From assembly GCA_002708765.1 (NCBI GenBank), contig PAPD01000013.1, positions 1 to 64,000 of the forward strand: a DNA stretch of 64,000 nt, given 5' to 3'. Positions 37,701 through 45,705 of this stretch are shown piece by piece. The notes beneath the pieces were generated by a model, which was not told where the DNA came from, did no database searches, and worked only from the letters and a program-made list of their open reading frames with translations. Both the position numbers and the translations under genes were made by a program. Numbering within the stretch: position 1 is the stretch's first letter; each line of letters starts with the position of its first letter. The stretch comes from Gammaproteobacteria bacterium (GTDB taxonomy: Bacteria > Pseudomonadota > Gammaproteobacteria > Pseudomonadales > Azotimanducaceae).

Positions 37701-37848
37701 CAGCCTGAACAAAAATAACGCTCTTCTCTATTTCCGGATATTGCCTAAGCGACAGGTGATTACTTGCCTGGATTCCGAGCAAGATCAAAAAAAAAGTGAG
37801 AACAAGACCCAGCACAGGTCGTTCGATAAAAATATCCGTAAATTTCAT
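34798..37848 (-). CDS. RND efflux pump inner-membrane permease (HAE1 family)
   Basis: A 1016-residue RND transporter with twelve membrane helices and two large periplasmic loops. The start KFTDIFIERPVLGLVL is the family N-terminus. The proton-relay acid pair is in TM4 (GLVVDDAIVVVENIHR). It exports hydrophobic or amphipathic compounds using the proton gradient. Its start codon abuts the stop of the adaptor gene, so the two are translationally coupled. No TolC-type outer-membrane channel is encoded beside it. Confidence 0.95.
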   Translation of the reverse strand: MKFTDIFIERPVLGLVLTFFLILLGIQASNHLSLRQYPEIEKSVIFVQAAYPGASARTVQGFVTVPLQKRIAAAKGVEYVTSESMPGQLEIKAHVRLGENSTEVLSEIITKVSEARFELPREVEDPVVTNRTGDDAMIYYALLSDQMSVQQRTDYAIRSVQPVLSTIDGVGEVRVMGSGGFAMRVWLDPSRMAALDVTAAEVNEAIRRDNYISAAGSTRGPLVQSTVDARTDVQEPEKFGQIVVRQSGDKRIRLIDIARIELASETYDGAIYSSGKETVFLGIYGAPGANPLEVAKRVKRKIGELERSLPADMELFLDFDESKFVGQAIKEVQATLVEAAVIVILVVLLFLGSLRVVAIPIVAIPLSLVGVLFLVWIMGFSINLLTLLAMVIAIGLVVDDAIVVVENIHRYTEQGQAPFDAAIEGARQIALPVIGMTLTLVAVYLPIGFLGGLTGVLFSEFALTLAGAVVVSGFVALTLTPLMCAYMLHSSERQGRIAKWLDVQFHRSNRYYKGLLLASLRNRGAVLFFCSAILLSLPAFLFLAQKELSPKEDTGHMYAFATPPDYANLEYTNFFVDQMTDAWKTIPEAVHSWQANLPSQVFGGVELKPWDERERKLEEIRVELQSKYDRISGLEIFTFASGGLPGADGGLPVQFVLSSNSDYTELDRVAESLMSRARQSGVFAFVSKSLRLSRPQLEVSIDRELSARLGISMEQIGATLQVMLGEGETNRFSVEGRSYKVILQADKNFRLTKEWLERYYLRSGEGKLVPMSSVISLSQRVEPNVRTQYQQQNSVTISGLPMPPNSLGDALSFLEKNLEEIAPQGFRMGYEGESRRFIQESRSFFTLFFASLVFIYLVLSVQFNSFKDPLVVLISVPLSIFGAITPLALGVSTFNIYTQVGLLTLIGLISKHGILIVDFANQKLGEGLSRPEAVLEAAVLRLRPILMTTFATVLGVFPLLMAFGAGANSRFAIGLTIAAGMAVGTLFTLFVLPVFYVLLGSRSSDKSALATPSTNR

Positions 37849-38916
37849 CTACAAACTCACGGATCTATCCACAATTACTTCAGCATCTCGATAGAGTTTA
37901 TTCTGTCCCGCAACAACAACTAACTCTCCGGATTTAACGCCCGATAAAATCGCTACTCTGCCTTCCCGAACGGGACCAACTTCAATTACTCGGGATTCAA
38001 CCGACATTCCCTGACTGTCTTTTTTTACAACGTACACCATGTTCCCCTGAACAGAATAGGTCACTGCTGTCTCCGGCAAAGTAATTACGGGTTCCTTTTC
38101 TCCTAGGTCAAGCGCTAGATTTCCAAACATTCCTGGCATCAACCCTTCAAACTCTTTAAACCTCGCCCTTAGTAAAATTGTTCTGGTAGAAACATCTACT
38201 CGCGGATCAATAGCACTGACTTCTCCCCTATAAACCCTATCAGGATAAGCATCAACTGTTACGTCCAGCGAAAGCCCCTCCCTCAGAGAAGACCGATAAC
38301 GCGAAGGAACCGAGAAATCTATTTCAAGACGACTCAAATCTTGGAGATTCGCTATAACCATCCCCGGGGAAAGATAATCACCAATATCCACTTTTCTTAA
38401 GCCGATTACCCCTGAGAATGGAGCCGATATAACTTTCCTCGACAATCTCGCTTCTATCTCTGCAAGCTGGGCTAACGCAGTTTCCTTATTTGCCCTGGAT
38501 TGATCAAATTGTGATTGTGGTATAGATTTTTTCTTCAACAAGGTCCTATCTCTCTCATAAAATACTTCAGCGAGCTCTAAATTCGCTAATTGATTATTCC
38601 TTATCGCACGTTCAATTTTATCGTCCAGCTGAACGAGTGGCTGTCCTTCAACCACAGTATCCCCTGAATCGAAATAGATAGCAGAAATCTCGCCCGCCGT
38701 CTCGGATTTGAGTTCAATTCCTCTAACTGCTTTGATTGTTCCGACTGCATTCAGATGCTGAGACCATATTTCCTTTACCGCCTGATCGGCAGCGACGGTG
38801 ACGGGTGGAGGAGAGAAATCCATAGCCTGGAACTCAAGATAACGATAGCTAAGATAACCACCGATGCTGCCAAAAATAGCTAGAAGAATTAAAAATACGT
38901 AAAGATAAGCTCGCAC
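37849..38916 (-). CDS. RND efflux periplasmic adaptor (membrane fusion protein)
   Basis: A 355-residue adaptor with an N-terminal membrane anchor (about residues 5-24), a split lipoyl domain (GEISAIYFDSGDTVVEGQPLVQLD and SAPFSGVIGLRKVDIGDYL), a helical hairpin between them, a beta-barrel and a membrane-proximal domain. It links the RND permease to an outer-membrane channel. It lies six bases after the Rieske oxygenase gene and directly before the permease gene, so a three-gene operon is likely. Confidence 0.93.
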   Translation of the reverse strand: MRAYLYVFLILLAIFGSIGGYLSYRYLEFQAMDFSPPPVTVAADQAVKEIWSQHLNAVGTIKAVRGIELKSETAGEISAIYFDSGDTVVEGQPLVQLDDKIERAIRNNQLANLELAEVFYERDRTLLKKKSIPQSQFDQSRANKETALAQLAEIEARLSRKVISAPFSGVIGLRKVDIGDYLSPGMVIANLQDLSRLEIDFSVPSRYRSSLREGLSLDVTVDAYPDRVYRGEVSAIDPRVDVSTRTILLRARFKEFEGLMPGMFGNLALDLGEKEPVITLPETAVTYSVQGNMVYVVKKDSQGMSVESRVIEVGPVREGRVAILSGVKSGELVVVAGQNKLYRDAEVIVDRSVSL

Positions 38917-38922
38917 AAAAAA

Positions 38923-40101
38923 CTAACCGGTAAGAAACAGATCACTCAGGTTCTCGTCGTCAGTTTCTAGAATCCTGTCCACCCAGTTATGGAAATATTG
39001 TCCGCCTCTCTCGTTTCGACCGAAGAGAACATGGTCTCTTGCTCCTAACCGAAGGTTTTTCTGAAGGGCAATACCAGTAGCATAATCCTCCTCCTCTACA
39101 ACATATTCAAGAAGTGCAAACTGCGCCTCTGCTTCTCGTATTTGCTGCTCGGTCTCAGGTTTCTCCTTCATGAGGAAGATCTGGTTTGTATGAGAGGTTT
39201 CCGGAGTATCTCCAGGGAAAAGCTGAGAGATCATGACAGATCGACCGCCCCCATAAAAACTGGCAATCGAAATGTGCGGGAAGATAGTCCAGACCCCAGC
39301 CATAATCCTTTCGTCTGGCCAATCTTCGTCAGGAAGGTCTTCGAATTCCTGCAGAGTCTCATCAGGGCGGCCCATCCTTGTATGTGGTCCCCAGGAATAG
39401 TAATTAGCTTTATTTCCGATATCCGTTCCAAATGTTTCTCGATGGAGAATGGGCAAATGATAGTAATCAAGATAGCCATCGTAAGCTACCTTCCAGTTGG
39501 GGCCTTCTACTCTTTGAGTCTTTTGATGATGCCATGTACCGAAACCAAACTCCGCTAGAAGACCATCGTACCCGGACAAAAACAAACCAATATCCAGTTC
39601 CGAACCAGGATCCAGGGTCACCCACACCAATCCGGCACTCTCGAGACATGGCAACCGAGTTAGGCCATAGCTTTCCTTATCAAGTTCTCCAAATTCCTTG
39701 GCAGAATATACCGCCACAAGATCTCCGTCCGGGTTAAAGGTCCAGGCATGGTAAGGACACGTAAAACGATGCGCTGATCCACAACTCTCCTGAACCAGCC
39801 TTGCTCCCCGATGACTGCACATATTAATGAAAGCCTTAACCCCTTTTTTCGTTCGAGTGATCAGAATTTGCTTGCCAACAGCCTCTATCGTTTTAAAGTC
39901 ACCTAGTTTAGGTATTTCCGCACTGGCTCCAAGAACTAATGGGAGCCGATGAAAAATTTTTTCAGTTTCCTCACGGAAACGATCCGGATCAAAATAATGG
40001 GAAACCGGAACTTTGAAGAGGCCCTTCGCCTGATCCTGGGTTCCCTTGCGTCCGTATTCAAGGTCGCTTCTAGCCATTTCTACTATCTGCGCTCTAGACA
40101 T
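38923..40101 (-). CDS. Rieske-type ring-hydroxylating oxygenase, alpha subunit
   Basis: A 392-residue oxygenase. The Rieske [2Fe-2S] motif is present as MCSHRGARLV (CxH) and TCPYHAWTF (CxxH). The mononuclear iron site is indicated by DGYLDYYHLPILH. Such enzymes hydroxylate or demethylate aromatic, terpenoid or betaine substrates with electrons from a separate reductase; no beta subunit, ferredoxin or reductase is nearby. GGAG lies five bases before the ATG. It is the first gene of an apparent operon with an RND adaptor and permease, and is divergent from the desaturase genes. Confidence 0.9.
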   Translation of the reverse strand: MSRAQIVEMARSDLEYGRKGTQDQAKGLFKVPVSHYFDPDRFREETEKIFHRLPLVLGASAEIPKLGDFKTIEAVGKQILITRTKKGVKAFINMCSHRGARLVQESCGSAHRFTCPYHAWTFNPDGDLVAVYSAKEFGELDKESYGLTRLPCLESAGLVWVTLDPGSELDIGLFLSGYDGLLAEFGFGTWHHQKTQRVEGPNWKVAYDGYLDYYHLPILHRETFGTDIGNKANYYSWGPHTRMGRPDETLQEFEDLPDEDWPDERIMAGVWTIFPHISIASFYGGGRSVMISQLFPGDTPETSHTNQIFLMKEKPETEQQIREAEAQFALLEYVVEEEDYATGIALQKNLRLGARDHVLFGRNERGGQYFHNWVDRILETDDENLSDLFLTG

Positions 40102-40239
40102 GTTTTGCTCCTCTACTATGTAATAAGAATATCACACCAGCTTTATAACGTTAGAGCATTTTTTTCGTTTCAAGTTCCACAAGCCTCCGGAATATCCTCT
40201 ATAGGCCACTAGCTCGGGACTTTTCCTGGAGAGAGCGAG

Positions 40240-40476
40240 TTGATATCATTTGAGTTCCACTGCTTATGGTATCCTCAAATTTTGACAAGATTACTACAGT
40301 TCCTCTATTCACCCACGGCCTTCGCATTGGGCTTTCTGATGCCACTTTGTTCCCAAACACTTATCTGGTTCGAATTTACTGATAGCTGGCAACTCGCCTA
40401 TTCAGCAGGCTTTCTTATTTCGCTTTTTTTTGGTCTGTTAGCCCAGTTTCGAGGTAGTTGGATATGGTTGAAGTAG
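40240..40476 (+). CDS. Small hydrophobic membrane protein upstream of desaturase (putative)
   Basis: A 78-residue ORF with two strongly hydrophobic segments (about residues 23-45 and 52-72). It starts at TTG 40240 behind GGAGAGAGCGAG and overlaps the start of the desaturase gene by 13 bases. I recognise no family. Overlap, ribosome site and membrane-like composition argue that it is expressed with the desaturase; the TTG start and short length leave it uncertain. Confidence 0.45.
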   Translation: MISFEFHCLWYPQILTRLLQFLYSPTAFALGFLMPLCSQTLIWFEFTDSWQLAYSAGFLISLFFGLLAQFRGSWIWLK

Positions 40477-41378
40477 TAACTGAAAATACCGAATTAAGTC
40501 TGGATAGGTCCGGTGCGAATAGATGGGATTCGATGACTGACGAGCAACTGGATTCTCTCGAGAGGAAAATCGCTGAAAAATATATGCATATGGTCCCCTG
40601 GGGAGCAGTTATCTGGGGACTTGGAAATCTAGCCATATGGTTATCACTCTGGCCGCTTGTCCTACTTGGCTATCTCCCAGTCTGGATTGGATTTATTGTT
40701 GCCTCCCTAAATGTGACTCTTAGCTATTTGCCCTCGCATGAAGCACAACACAATATTATTGCTGTAGAAGGAAGCCCCCTTAGATGGCTAAACGAATTAG
40801 TTGGTCACTTGTCAGTCATACCGCTAGGCACTCCCTACAGGATGCTAAAATATACGCACTACGAACATCACAAACACACAAACCACCCGGAATTAGACCC
40901 CGACTACGCAATTCATGCGAAATCCGACTGGCACTTTCTATGGAAGAGCATTCTTAATAGACAACCGGAATCAGATCGCAGTGGTGCCTATCCAAAATCA
41001 CTTCTGAGGACCGGTCACGATAACACTATAATCGATGGTCTGTTAATGCAAGGAGCATACCTGACAGTGCTTTTTGCACTCGCCTGGTCAGGATATGCAA
41101 TAGAAGCAGCGCTACTCTGGTGGGTACCTCGGCATATTGGTATCACTTATATCGAGTACTACCTAAGCTGGGCACCACATCACCCGGGCAAAGATCAGGG
41201 GAGATATAAAGATACCCGCGGATTCAAAAGCTATGTCGGAAATTTGTTATCACTGGGGATGCAATATCATATCGTCCACCACCTCTATCCTAGGATTCCA
41301 CTAAGCAAAACACCTGCAGCCTATCGCGAACTCCGACCAATTCTGGAAAAGAAAGGGTGTGATCTAGGAGCACTATAA
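40464..41378 (+). CDS. Fatty acid desaturase / hydroxylase family membrane di-iron protein
   Basis: About 304 residues with several membrane helices and the three histidine boxes of membrane di-iron enzymes: HEAQH, HYEHHKHTNH and YHIVHHLYP. This family includes acyl-lipid desaturases, carotenoid hydroxylases and AlkB-like alkane hydroxylases; the boxes here are closest to desaturase/CrtR-like patterns. The track uses TTG 40458; ATG 40464 has GAGG nine bases upstream. It is followed 17 bases later by the frameshifted CYP153-like gene, so both acted on aliphatic chains, perhaps in one pathway. Confidence 0.88.
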   Translation: MVEVVTENTELSLDRSGANRWDSMTDEQLDSLERKIAEKYMHMVPWGAVIWGLGNLAIWLSLWPLVLLGYLPVWIGFIVASLNVTLSYLPSHEAQHNIIAVEGSPLRWLNELVGHLSVIPLGTPYRMLKYTHYEHHKHTNHPELDPDYAIHAKSDWHFLWKSILNRQPESDRSGAYPKSLLRTGHDNTIIDGLLMQGAYLTVLFALAWSGYAIEAALLWWVPRHIGITYIEYYLSWAPHHPGKDQGRYKDTRGFKSYVGNLLSLGMQYHIVHHLYPRIPLSKTPAAYRELRPILEKKGCDLGAL

Positions 41379-41395
41379 GGAAAGAGGTCAGAATC

Positions 41396-42657
41396 ATGGA
41401 GAAGAAGCTTCAGACAAGAAATATAATGATAGAACAAGCAGCCTCTACCCCCATCGAAAAAATTGATCTAAGCAACTGGTTCCTAAATGAAGAAGATGCC
41501 ATTTGGCCTTATTTTGAAAGACTTCGAAACGAAGCACCCGTGCACTACCTGGATAATTCACGTTATGGTCCTTACTGGTCAATCACAAGATTTTCCGATA
41601 TCAAAAAAATTGATCAGGATCATAAAGCGTTCTCTTCCGAGCCCTCGATAGGGATAGAAAACCCGGTCACCGATTTCGAAACTCCCATGTTCATCGCGAT
41701 GGATCAACCAAAACACGATATCCAGCGAAAAACGGTAACACCGGCGGTTGCCCCCAGAAATCTCGCTGAACTCGAGCCCCTTATAAGGAGCAGAGTAGAA
41801 AAAATTCTCGACAGTTTGCCAGTGGATACAAACTTCAACTGGGTCGACAGGGTCTCGATAGAATTGACCACACAGATGCTAGCAACACTATTCGATTTTC
41901 CCTTTGAAGATAGATACTTGCTCACAAAATGGTCCGATGTGGCCACACTCGGAAGTGCGAGCGGGTACGTTAAAAATGCAAAAGAAAGACAAGCGGAATT
42001 GATGAGGTGTCTAGAATACTTTAAAAAGCTGTGGAACGAACGAGAAAACAAGAGCCAAGGGTTTGATCTAATCTCTTTGATGGCCAACAGTAACGAGACT
42101 CGGGAGGTAATATCCCGCCCCCTAGAATTTCTGGGGAATCTTATCCTGCTTATTGTTGGAGGCAACGACACCACAAGAAATTCTATATCTGGAGGCGTGC
42201 TTGCTCTAAATAATTTCCCGTCGGAATATGACAAGTTGAGGAGAGACCCTTCACTCATTCCTAACATGGTTTCGGAAATCATACGCTGGCAAACGCCTCT
42301 CGCTTATATGAGAAGAACCGCAAACCACGACATAGAAATCCAGAAAAAAACAATTAAAAGGGCGAGAAAGTCATCATGTGGTACGCCTCTGGCAATAAGG
42401 ATGAAACCATTTTTCCGGATCCGCACCAACTTATTATAGATAGAAAAAATGCCCGTCAGCATCTTTCCTTTGGTTATGGCATTCATCGTTGTATGGGGAA
42501 CCGGTTAGCCGAATTGCAGCTAAGAATACTCTGGGAAGAAATTCTGAAAAGATTCGATAATATAGAAGTTCTTGGGAGCCCCACTAGAACAAGGGCAGTG
42601 ATGATTCGAGGATATTCAGAACTCCAGGTAAAATTAACAGAAAAAAAGAACGTCTGA
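41396..42657 (+). pseudogene. CYP153-like cytochrome P450 disrupted by a single-base frameshift
   Basis: Residues 1 to about 321 run in one frame from ATG 41396, with the I-helix motif VGGNDTTRNSISGG and ExxR in EIIRWQT. The C-terminal part, with the haem loop FGYGIHRCMGNRL, is in another frame (to 42657). The break is at the AAAA run 42356-42359: adding one A gives TIKKGEKVIMWYASGNKDE, the expected sequence. As written, the protein ends at 42439 without its haem cysteine and cannot function. It is otherwise intact and close to the P450 at 13110. It could be a real recent mutation or a homopolymer sequencing error. Confidence 0.85.
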
Positions 42658-42690
42658 GCCCGCTCGTTTCCATGTTTTCGTTACATGACT

Positions 42691-42905
42691 CTAGAAGTCA
42701 TATTTGAATCCGAACAGGATTTCATAGCTAGAATCACCTCCCATAATGGGTTTCACTGTCTCACCACCCGCCCGTATATGTTCAAAAGATCCACCTCATC
42801 GAGAACATCCCGGTAAGCACCAAACAGATTAGTCAGATATCTATCGCTATAAGCACCCACGCTTTTTTTGCCAACACTAAATTTCTTATCAATTCTAGAG
42901 TACTA
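42691..42905 (-). pseudogene. Degenerate 3' end of an outer-membrane beta-barrel protein gene
   Basis: Not in the ORF track. On the minus strand the final frame ends GGDSSYEILFGFKYDF and stop, an amphipathic strand closing in Phe as required for BAM-dependent outer-membrane proteins. Upstream, the next frame reads VGKKSVGAYSDRYLTNLFGAY, protein-like and in register with a continuation, and it is bounded by a stop near 42903. A frameshift at about 42800-42815 and the absence of any start or 5' part show a decayed remnant. The family cannot be identified. It fills the gap between the broken P450 and cpoB. Confidence 0.5.
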
Positions 42906-42938
42906 CCGGAACGGAATTTAAGAGTAGGGGCAATATTT

Positions 42939-43670
42939 CTATGGCCCCAAACAATCTACTGATTCGCGAAGATAGTTCTCAGAAAGTTTTGAAGCTGATT
43001 TGTCGGGATATTGATCAATGACTTGACCAAGAAGACTTTTTGCTCTTTCGCAGTTCCCCAGCGCGTGGTGAACCTTCCCTAACGCATAAGCCGCATCGGG
43101 AACCTTGGAATGATCAGGGAAATAGACCAGCACCTGGGCGAGAGCTTGCCGAGCCTGTTCCAGATCCGGATCAATCTTGTCTGCGTAGACCAGACCCAAC
43201 CAATAATAAGCGTTGGCTAGGAGCTGACTATCCGGAAAACTTTGAATAAAACTCCGAAGCTGCTCTATAGCTCTATCGAATTGTTTATTTCTGATTAGTA
43301 ACTGGGCCGTCTCATATAGATCCCTTTCTCCGCTATGGTCAAAATCTGGCAAATCACTCACCGCACTTTCACCGGTTTCTTCTTTTCCCACCGACGAATC
43401 ACGCTCGTATAGAATTGATTGAAGTCTGGAATCTAGCTCTAAATAACGATCATCTCCAATAGATTTCTGTTTTTTCAGTTGATAGCCAAGATTTTCTATC
43501 AAGCCTCGAAGCTCTCGAACTTCTTGTTGAAGGAGTTGGAGCTGATATTGATTCTCGGCTTCTGAACTAGCAGCCGCACCCTTCCAATAAGAAAGACAAA
43601 TAAAAGAAAAGAAGATCAATACGATTCCTGATCTTCTTTTCGCCATTAGCGACGGGCTTTTATCTTCCAT
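42939..43670 (-). CDS. cpoB: Cell division coordinator CpoB (YbgF)
   Basis: Up to 243 residues: signal peptide (hydrophobic core IVLIFFSFICLSYW), an N-terminal trimerising coiled coil (LLQQEVRELRGLIENLGYQL) and TPR repeats in the C-terminal half (LYETAQLLIRNKQFDRAI..., NAYYWLGLVYADK). CpoB links the Tol-Pal system to peptidoglycan synthesis by PBP1b. The last gene of the tol cluster, 25 bases after pal. The start may be ATG 43670 or 43646; neither has a ribosome site, and the gap to pal is made almost entirely of a CGATTT repeat. Confidence 0.92.
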   Translation of the reverse strand: MEDKSPSLMAKRRSGIVLIFFSFICLSYWKGAAASSEAENQYQLQLLQQEVRELRGLIENLGYQLKKQKSIGDDRYLELDSRLQSILYERDSSVGKEETGESAVSDLPDFDHSGERDLYETAQLLIRNKQFDRAIEQLRSFIQSFPDSQLLANAYYWLGLVYADKIDPDLEQARQALAQVLVYFPDHSKVPDAAYALGKVHHALGNCERAKSLLGQVIDQYPDKSASKLSENYLRESVDCLGP

Positions 43671-43688
43671 CGATTTCGATTTCGATTT
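43671..43688. repeat. Hexanucleotide tandem repeat (CGATTT)3 between pal and cpoB
   Basis: Three perfect copies of CGATTT lie directly before the annotated cpoB start codon, where its ribosome binding site should be. Confidence 0.9.
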
Positions 43689-43695
43689 CGTTTAC

Positions 43696-44235
43696 TTATC
43701 GATATACTATTTCTACTCGCCGATTCTGAGCCCACCCCGACTCATTATGCATCGTGTTAAATGGTTTTTCCTCACCATAGCTTATAACTTCTATTTGAGA
43801 ATTAGAGGCCCCCTGAGCCACCAAGTATGCTCTGACAGCATTAGCTCTTCGCTCTCCAAGCGCCAGATTGTATTCTCTGGTACCCCTTTCGTCAGCATGG
43901 CCCTCTAACCTGGCTCTCAGATACCTATCACCCGAAAGCGCCGAGGCATGTTTGTCTAACTCAGCATGTCCAGACCTTCTAACGACAGCCTGGTCAAAAT
44001 CAAACAGAAATATACCGCCGAGCGTTTCAGAAATTCCCATACTGTCACTTGATGAAACGACCAGTTTTCCGCTCTCAACTCTTGGACCAACAGGCTCAGC
44101 GGTCTGTTCCTCTACAAAACTTTCCTCAATGGGCTCACTCGGACCGGTGTATTCTGGCTCCTGACTAGCACAACCAACCAGGAATATCGCTGATAACCCA
44201 GTTCCAAGAAGCCTTTGTATTCGGTGAAAATTCAT
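43696..44235 (-). CDS. pal: Peptidoglycan-associated lipoprotein Pal
   Basis: A 179-residue outer-membrane lipoprotein: signal peptide, lipobox FLVGC, a linker of about 60 residues and an OmpA-like peptidoglycan-binding domain (FLFDFDQAVV, LEGHADERGTREYNLALGERRANAV). It anchors the outer membrane to peptidoglycan and binds TolB. AGGAG precedes the ATG. It is separated from tolB by 145 bases that contain inverted repeats, so it may have its own promoter. Confidence 0.96.
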   Translation of the reverse strand: MNFHRIQRLLGTGLSAIFLVGCASQEPEYTGPSEPIEESFVEEQTAEPVGPRVESGKLVVSSSDSMGISETLGGIFLFDFDQAVVRRSGHAELDKHASALSGDRYLRARLEGHADERGTREYNLALGERRANAVRAYLVAQGASNSQIEVISYGEEKPFNTMHNESGWAQNRRVEIVYR

Positions 44236-44275
44236 TTTTTGCTCCTGTTTGCTCTTTCAAACACAAAAATAGAGA

Positions 44276-44336
44276 GGAATTAAACCACAATTTTGAGAAA
44301 ATATTCACTAATCAACCAAAATATTAGTTTAATTCC
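44276..44336. repeat. Nested inverted repeats in the tolB-pal gap
   Basis: An outer perfect 10-bp inverted repeat, GGAATTAAAC (44276-44285) with GTTTAATTCC (44327-44336), encloses a smaller ACTAAT/ATTAGT inverted repeat. On the minus strand this lies between the tolB stop and the pal start, so it could fold in the mRNA. There is no T-tract typical of a terminator. Confidence 0.6.
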
Positions 44337-44380
44337 CATAGACACCAAACAACTTTTTTGACTTTTTTCCAAAACCGAAA

Positions 44381-45703
44381 TTAATCCAGAGGATTAAAGC
44401 TTTTTTTTGTCTTGGGCGACCAAGCCGGCTCACGCACATCCCCTGAGGAAGACGGCAATCGAAATTTGAGAAGCCCATCCACCGAAACTGTTGCGAGAAT
44501 CCCTTCACCACGATACTGCGTTGCATAAATTACGAGACTTCCATTTGGAGCTACACTAGGAGACTCATCAAGAGATGTTTCTGTCAATACATTTAGACGG
44601 CCATTTCTAAGGTCAAGCATCGCAATATGAAAAACACCTTCACGCCGATGAACCATGACCAAAGCACTTCCGTCGCGCAGCAAACTAGCTTTAGCGTTAT
44701 AGTCACCTTCAAACGTTAGCCTCTGTATCTGGAAATCTTCCAAACGTAGTTGGTAAATCTGAGGTTGTCCTCCTCGATTTGAAGTAAAAATAATAGATTC
44801 TCCATCAGCGCTCCAACTAGGCTCCGTATCTATGCCGTAATGACGCGTCACCCTTCTCAGTTTGCGACTCTGCAATTCCATGATATAAATATCTGGATTA
44901 CCATCTTTGGAAAGGACCAACGCTATTTTTTTCCCATCGGGAGAAAATGCTGGCGCACCGTTTAACCCGGAAAAACTAGTCAGCACCTGACGATTATTTG
45001 ATTTAAGTTCATGCAAATATATAGCGGGCCTTCCTTCACGTTCAAAGGAAACATAGGACACAAATCTTCCATCAGGTGACCAAGTAGCCGAAAGTAATGG
45101 CTCATCTGATTCAAGAATCTGTCTAACATTTCGACCATCAGAATCCGCAATATTTAGCGAGAAAAGTCGCGAATCCGCATTTTCTTCTACCGTTACATAC
45201 ATTATCTCGGTAGAAAAAGCACCTTCGGTCCCAGTAACTTCCTTGTAAACCTGGTCGCTAACGTAGTGAGCCATATCTCTAAGCTCGTTAGGCAGCCCCA
45301 GAATACTTTGCGACAGGACTGTGGTCCCTTTTGCTATATCAAACATTTCAAAATTCAGCTTGACCATGACTCCATCAGGCTCTATGCGACCGAACACCAA
45401 ATATTCAACACCCAGCATTCGCCAATCCCGAACAAACACTTGCGACTCTTCTTCTGGATAACTCAGCATCTGGGCCTGATCAATTGCTTCGAATCGTCCA
45501 GATATTGTTAGGTCTGCTGAAACGATCTCATCAATCTTTACGGGAGGCATTCTTTTACCCTTCCATACGAAAGGAACGATCGCAATCTTGGTTGCGTTAT
45601 CTAGCCCCTGGGTAATTTCTATCCGGAGTTCCGCCAAGGTATTTGTAAAGAAAGATGAAGAAACAAAAACAAGCAAAATTCTCAAAACGGATTTTTTAAC
45701 CAT
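44381..45703 (-). CDS. tolB: Tol-Pal system translocation protein TolB
   Basis: A 440-residue periplasmic protein: signal peptide (about 1-24), an N-terminal alpha/beta domain (KIAIVPFVW...) and a six-bladed beta-propeller with WSPDGRFVSYVSF, FSPDGKKIALVLS and WSADGESIIFTSN repeats. It binds Pal and TolA to drive outer-membrane constriction at division. It starts two bases after the tolA stop. It is complete. Confidence 0.97.
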   Translation of the reverse strand: MVKKSVLRILLVFVSSSFFTNTLAELRIEITQGLDNATKIAIVPFVWKGKRMPPVKIDEIVSADLTISGRFEAIDQAQMLSYPEEESQVFVRDWRMLGVEYLVFGRIEPDGVMVKLNFEMFDIAKGTTVLSQSILGLPNELRDMAHYVSDQVYKEVTGTEGAFSTEIMYVTVEENADSRLFSLNIADSDGRNVRQILESDEPLLSATWSPDGRFVSYVSFEREGRPAIYLHELKSNNRQVLTSFSGLNGAPAFSPDGKKIALVLSKDGNPDIYIMELQSRKLRRVTRHYGIDTEPSWSADGESIIFTSNRGGQPQIYQLRLEDFQIQRLTFEGDYNAKASLLRDGSALVMVHRREGVFHIAMLDLRNGRLNVLTETSLDESPSVAPNGSLVIYATQYRGEGILATVSVDGLLKFRLPSSSGDVREPAWSPKTKKSFNPLD

Positions 45704-45705
45704 TC

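Noticed and set aside
42339-42362. Programmed frameshift in the second CYP153-like gene
   Set aside because: The zero-frame codons ATT AAA AGG do not form an X XXY YYZ slippery heptamer and the run of four A residues is short for transcriptional slippage.
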